A stretch of DNA of 64,000 bases from positions 540,001-604,000 of the forward strand of contig JAODUO010000079.1 in NCBI GenBank assembly GCA_025642075.2, written 5' to 3'. The translations under genes were made by a program, and so were the position numbers. Each line of letters begins with the position of its first letter. The stretch's first letter is position 1. The notes below the pieces were generated by a model. It was given only the letters and a program-made list of their open reading frames with translations. It was not told the origin of the DNA and did no database searches. Of the stretch, positions 63,486 to 64,000 are shown piece by piece. This DNA comes from Ridgeia piscesae (lineage: Eukaryota > Annelida > Polychaeta > Sabellida > Siboglinidae).

Positions 63486-63602
63486 GTCCAGTCGATTACA
63501 TCTGCCCTGCCACGAATACATGTAAGATCGACAAACACAGACGGAAAAGCTGCCAGGCCTGTCGACTGCGGAAATGCCTCTCAATGGGCATGTCAAAAGG
63601 CA
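63486..63602 (+). CDS. Estrogen-receptor gene, exon 4: second zinc finger of the DNA-binding domain
   Basis: Enters in phase 1 (G+GT, Gly) and encodes the second C4 finger, with cysteines in YICPATNTC and SCQAC. The D-box PATNT for dimer contact and the helix [13 protein letters not shown] are present. The segment ends [10 protein letters not shown]. The finger is nearly identical to that of other ERs. LSMGMSKG and KIDK differ slightly from the YEVGM-type ending and TIDK that I know from mollusc and vertebrate ERs. Donor GGCA followed by GTAAGT leaves phase 1. The C-terminal extension, hinge and ligand-binding domain are not in this window, so estrogen binding cannot be judged. In molluscs characterised so far, ERs are constitutively active and do not bind estradiol, whereas annelid ERs do (established knowledge). 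Confidence 0.97.
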
Positions 63603-64000
63603 GTAAGTCCCCCTTCGATGAGTCGAACAAACCCCTTTATTCCCACCTTGACCATTGATGAACCAGTTTTTTAAACAAAACTCACACGAAAGCATTATGT
63701 CATAAACTCTGTCGGTGATTAACCGATATATCCAGTCATACAACTTGTTTAAATTACACAATTTGACAGCATGTCTTGTAATGAGTACCTCTTGAAAATA
63801 TGGTTGTGTATCTTGCATTAGAAGGCAGGTCGGGTCGGGTCGGGTCAACGTAACATCCATCAGCCTTGAATGAGTAAAAAGAGGATGTGTTTACTGAGAG
63901 TGCTGAGTGGACATATCTCGCAGTAGATGAAGTTTGTACTCCAGTAGTGTGTTCTCCAGTCGTAGTGTCTGTGTCTGTCACGCATAGTCACCGTCCCAGC
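63603..64000. other. Start of the next intron, running off the window
   Basis: After donor GTAAGT at 63603 no further acceptor-exon pair is recognised. A short GGTCG tandem (four units, about 63829-63848, ending GGGTCAACG) is present. Confidence 0.7.

Noticed and set aside
62861..63602. Estrogen-related receptor (ERR) or ketosteroid receptor instead of ER
   Set aside because: The P-box is CEGCKA. ERR has CEACKA, and the GR/AR group has CGSCKV. The [14 protein letters not shown] context also fits ER best.

Overview
This is animal (metazoan) nuclear DNA: long AT-rich non-coding stretches, GT-AG spliced exons, many minisatellites, and LINE, SINE and DNA-transposon remnants. The only gene I can identify with certainty is the 5' part of an estrogen-receptor-type nuclear receptor (NR3A), on the + strand at the right end of the window. 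Its DNA-binding domain most resembles the ER domains I know from molluscs and annelids, so I infer a lophotrochozoan, probably a mollusc; the species cannot be named from this sequence.

Left part (1-12.8 kb): a 3.8-kb 30-bp minisatellite, a 20-bp minisatellite, a dead LINE reverse-transcriptase tail, two copies of one long-TIR MITE, a second TIR element, and a CpG-rich patch near 12.4-12.8 kb with a TATA-like box and an ERE-like palindrome. Middle (12.8-40.3 kb): apparently gene-free, dominated by tandem arrays (periods about 77, 41, 38, 39, 33, 20, 45 and 34 bp) and by SINE copies with tRNA-like Pol III box remnants. Tandem arrays fill roughly a fifth of the whole window. They make many long but meaningless open frames, because several periods are multiples of three.

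Right part (40.8-64 kb): GC/CpG-rich patches at 40.9, 42.4 and 44.5 kb precede a large coding exon (45242-46377, called 1A). A second start exon lies at 59756-59988 (1B). Both end in phase 2 with the same partial codon and both join in frame to a shared exon at 62483-62685. Next come the first zinc-finger exon (62861-62971) and the second zinc-finger exon (63486-63602). The ligand-binding domain must lie beyond the right edge. The arrangement suggests two receptor isoforms with different A/B (N-terminal) domains and separate promoters.

The most interesting observation is regulatory. Three perfect GGTCA-n3-TGACC palindromes (the estrogen response element core) lie 5' of the receptor exons, each in a locally CpG-rich patch. 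One minisatellite (24.9-25.3 kb) also repeats the extended half-site TCAAGGTCA about ten times. A cluster of CTCF-like motifs lies between the two start exons, and a nearly intact-ended piggyBac-type element sits just upstream of exon 1B.
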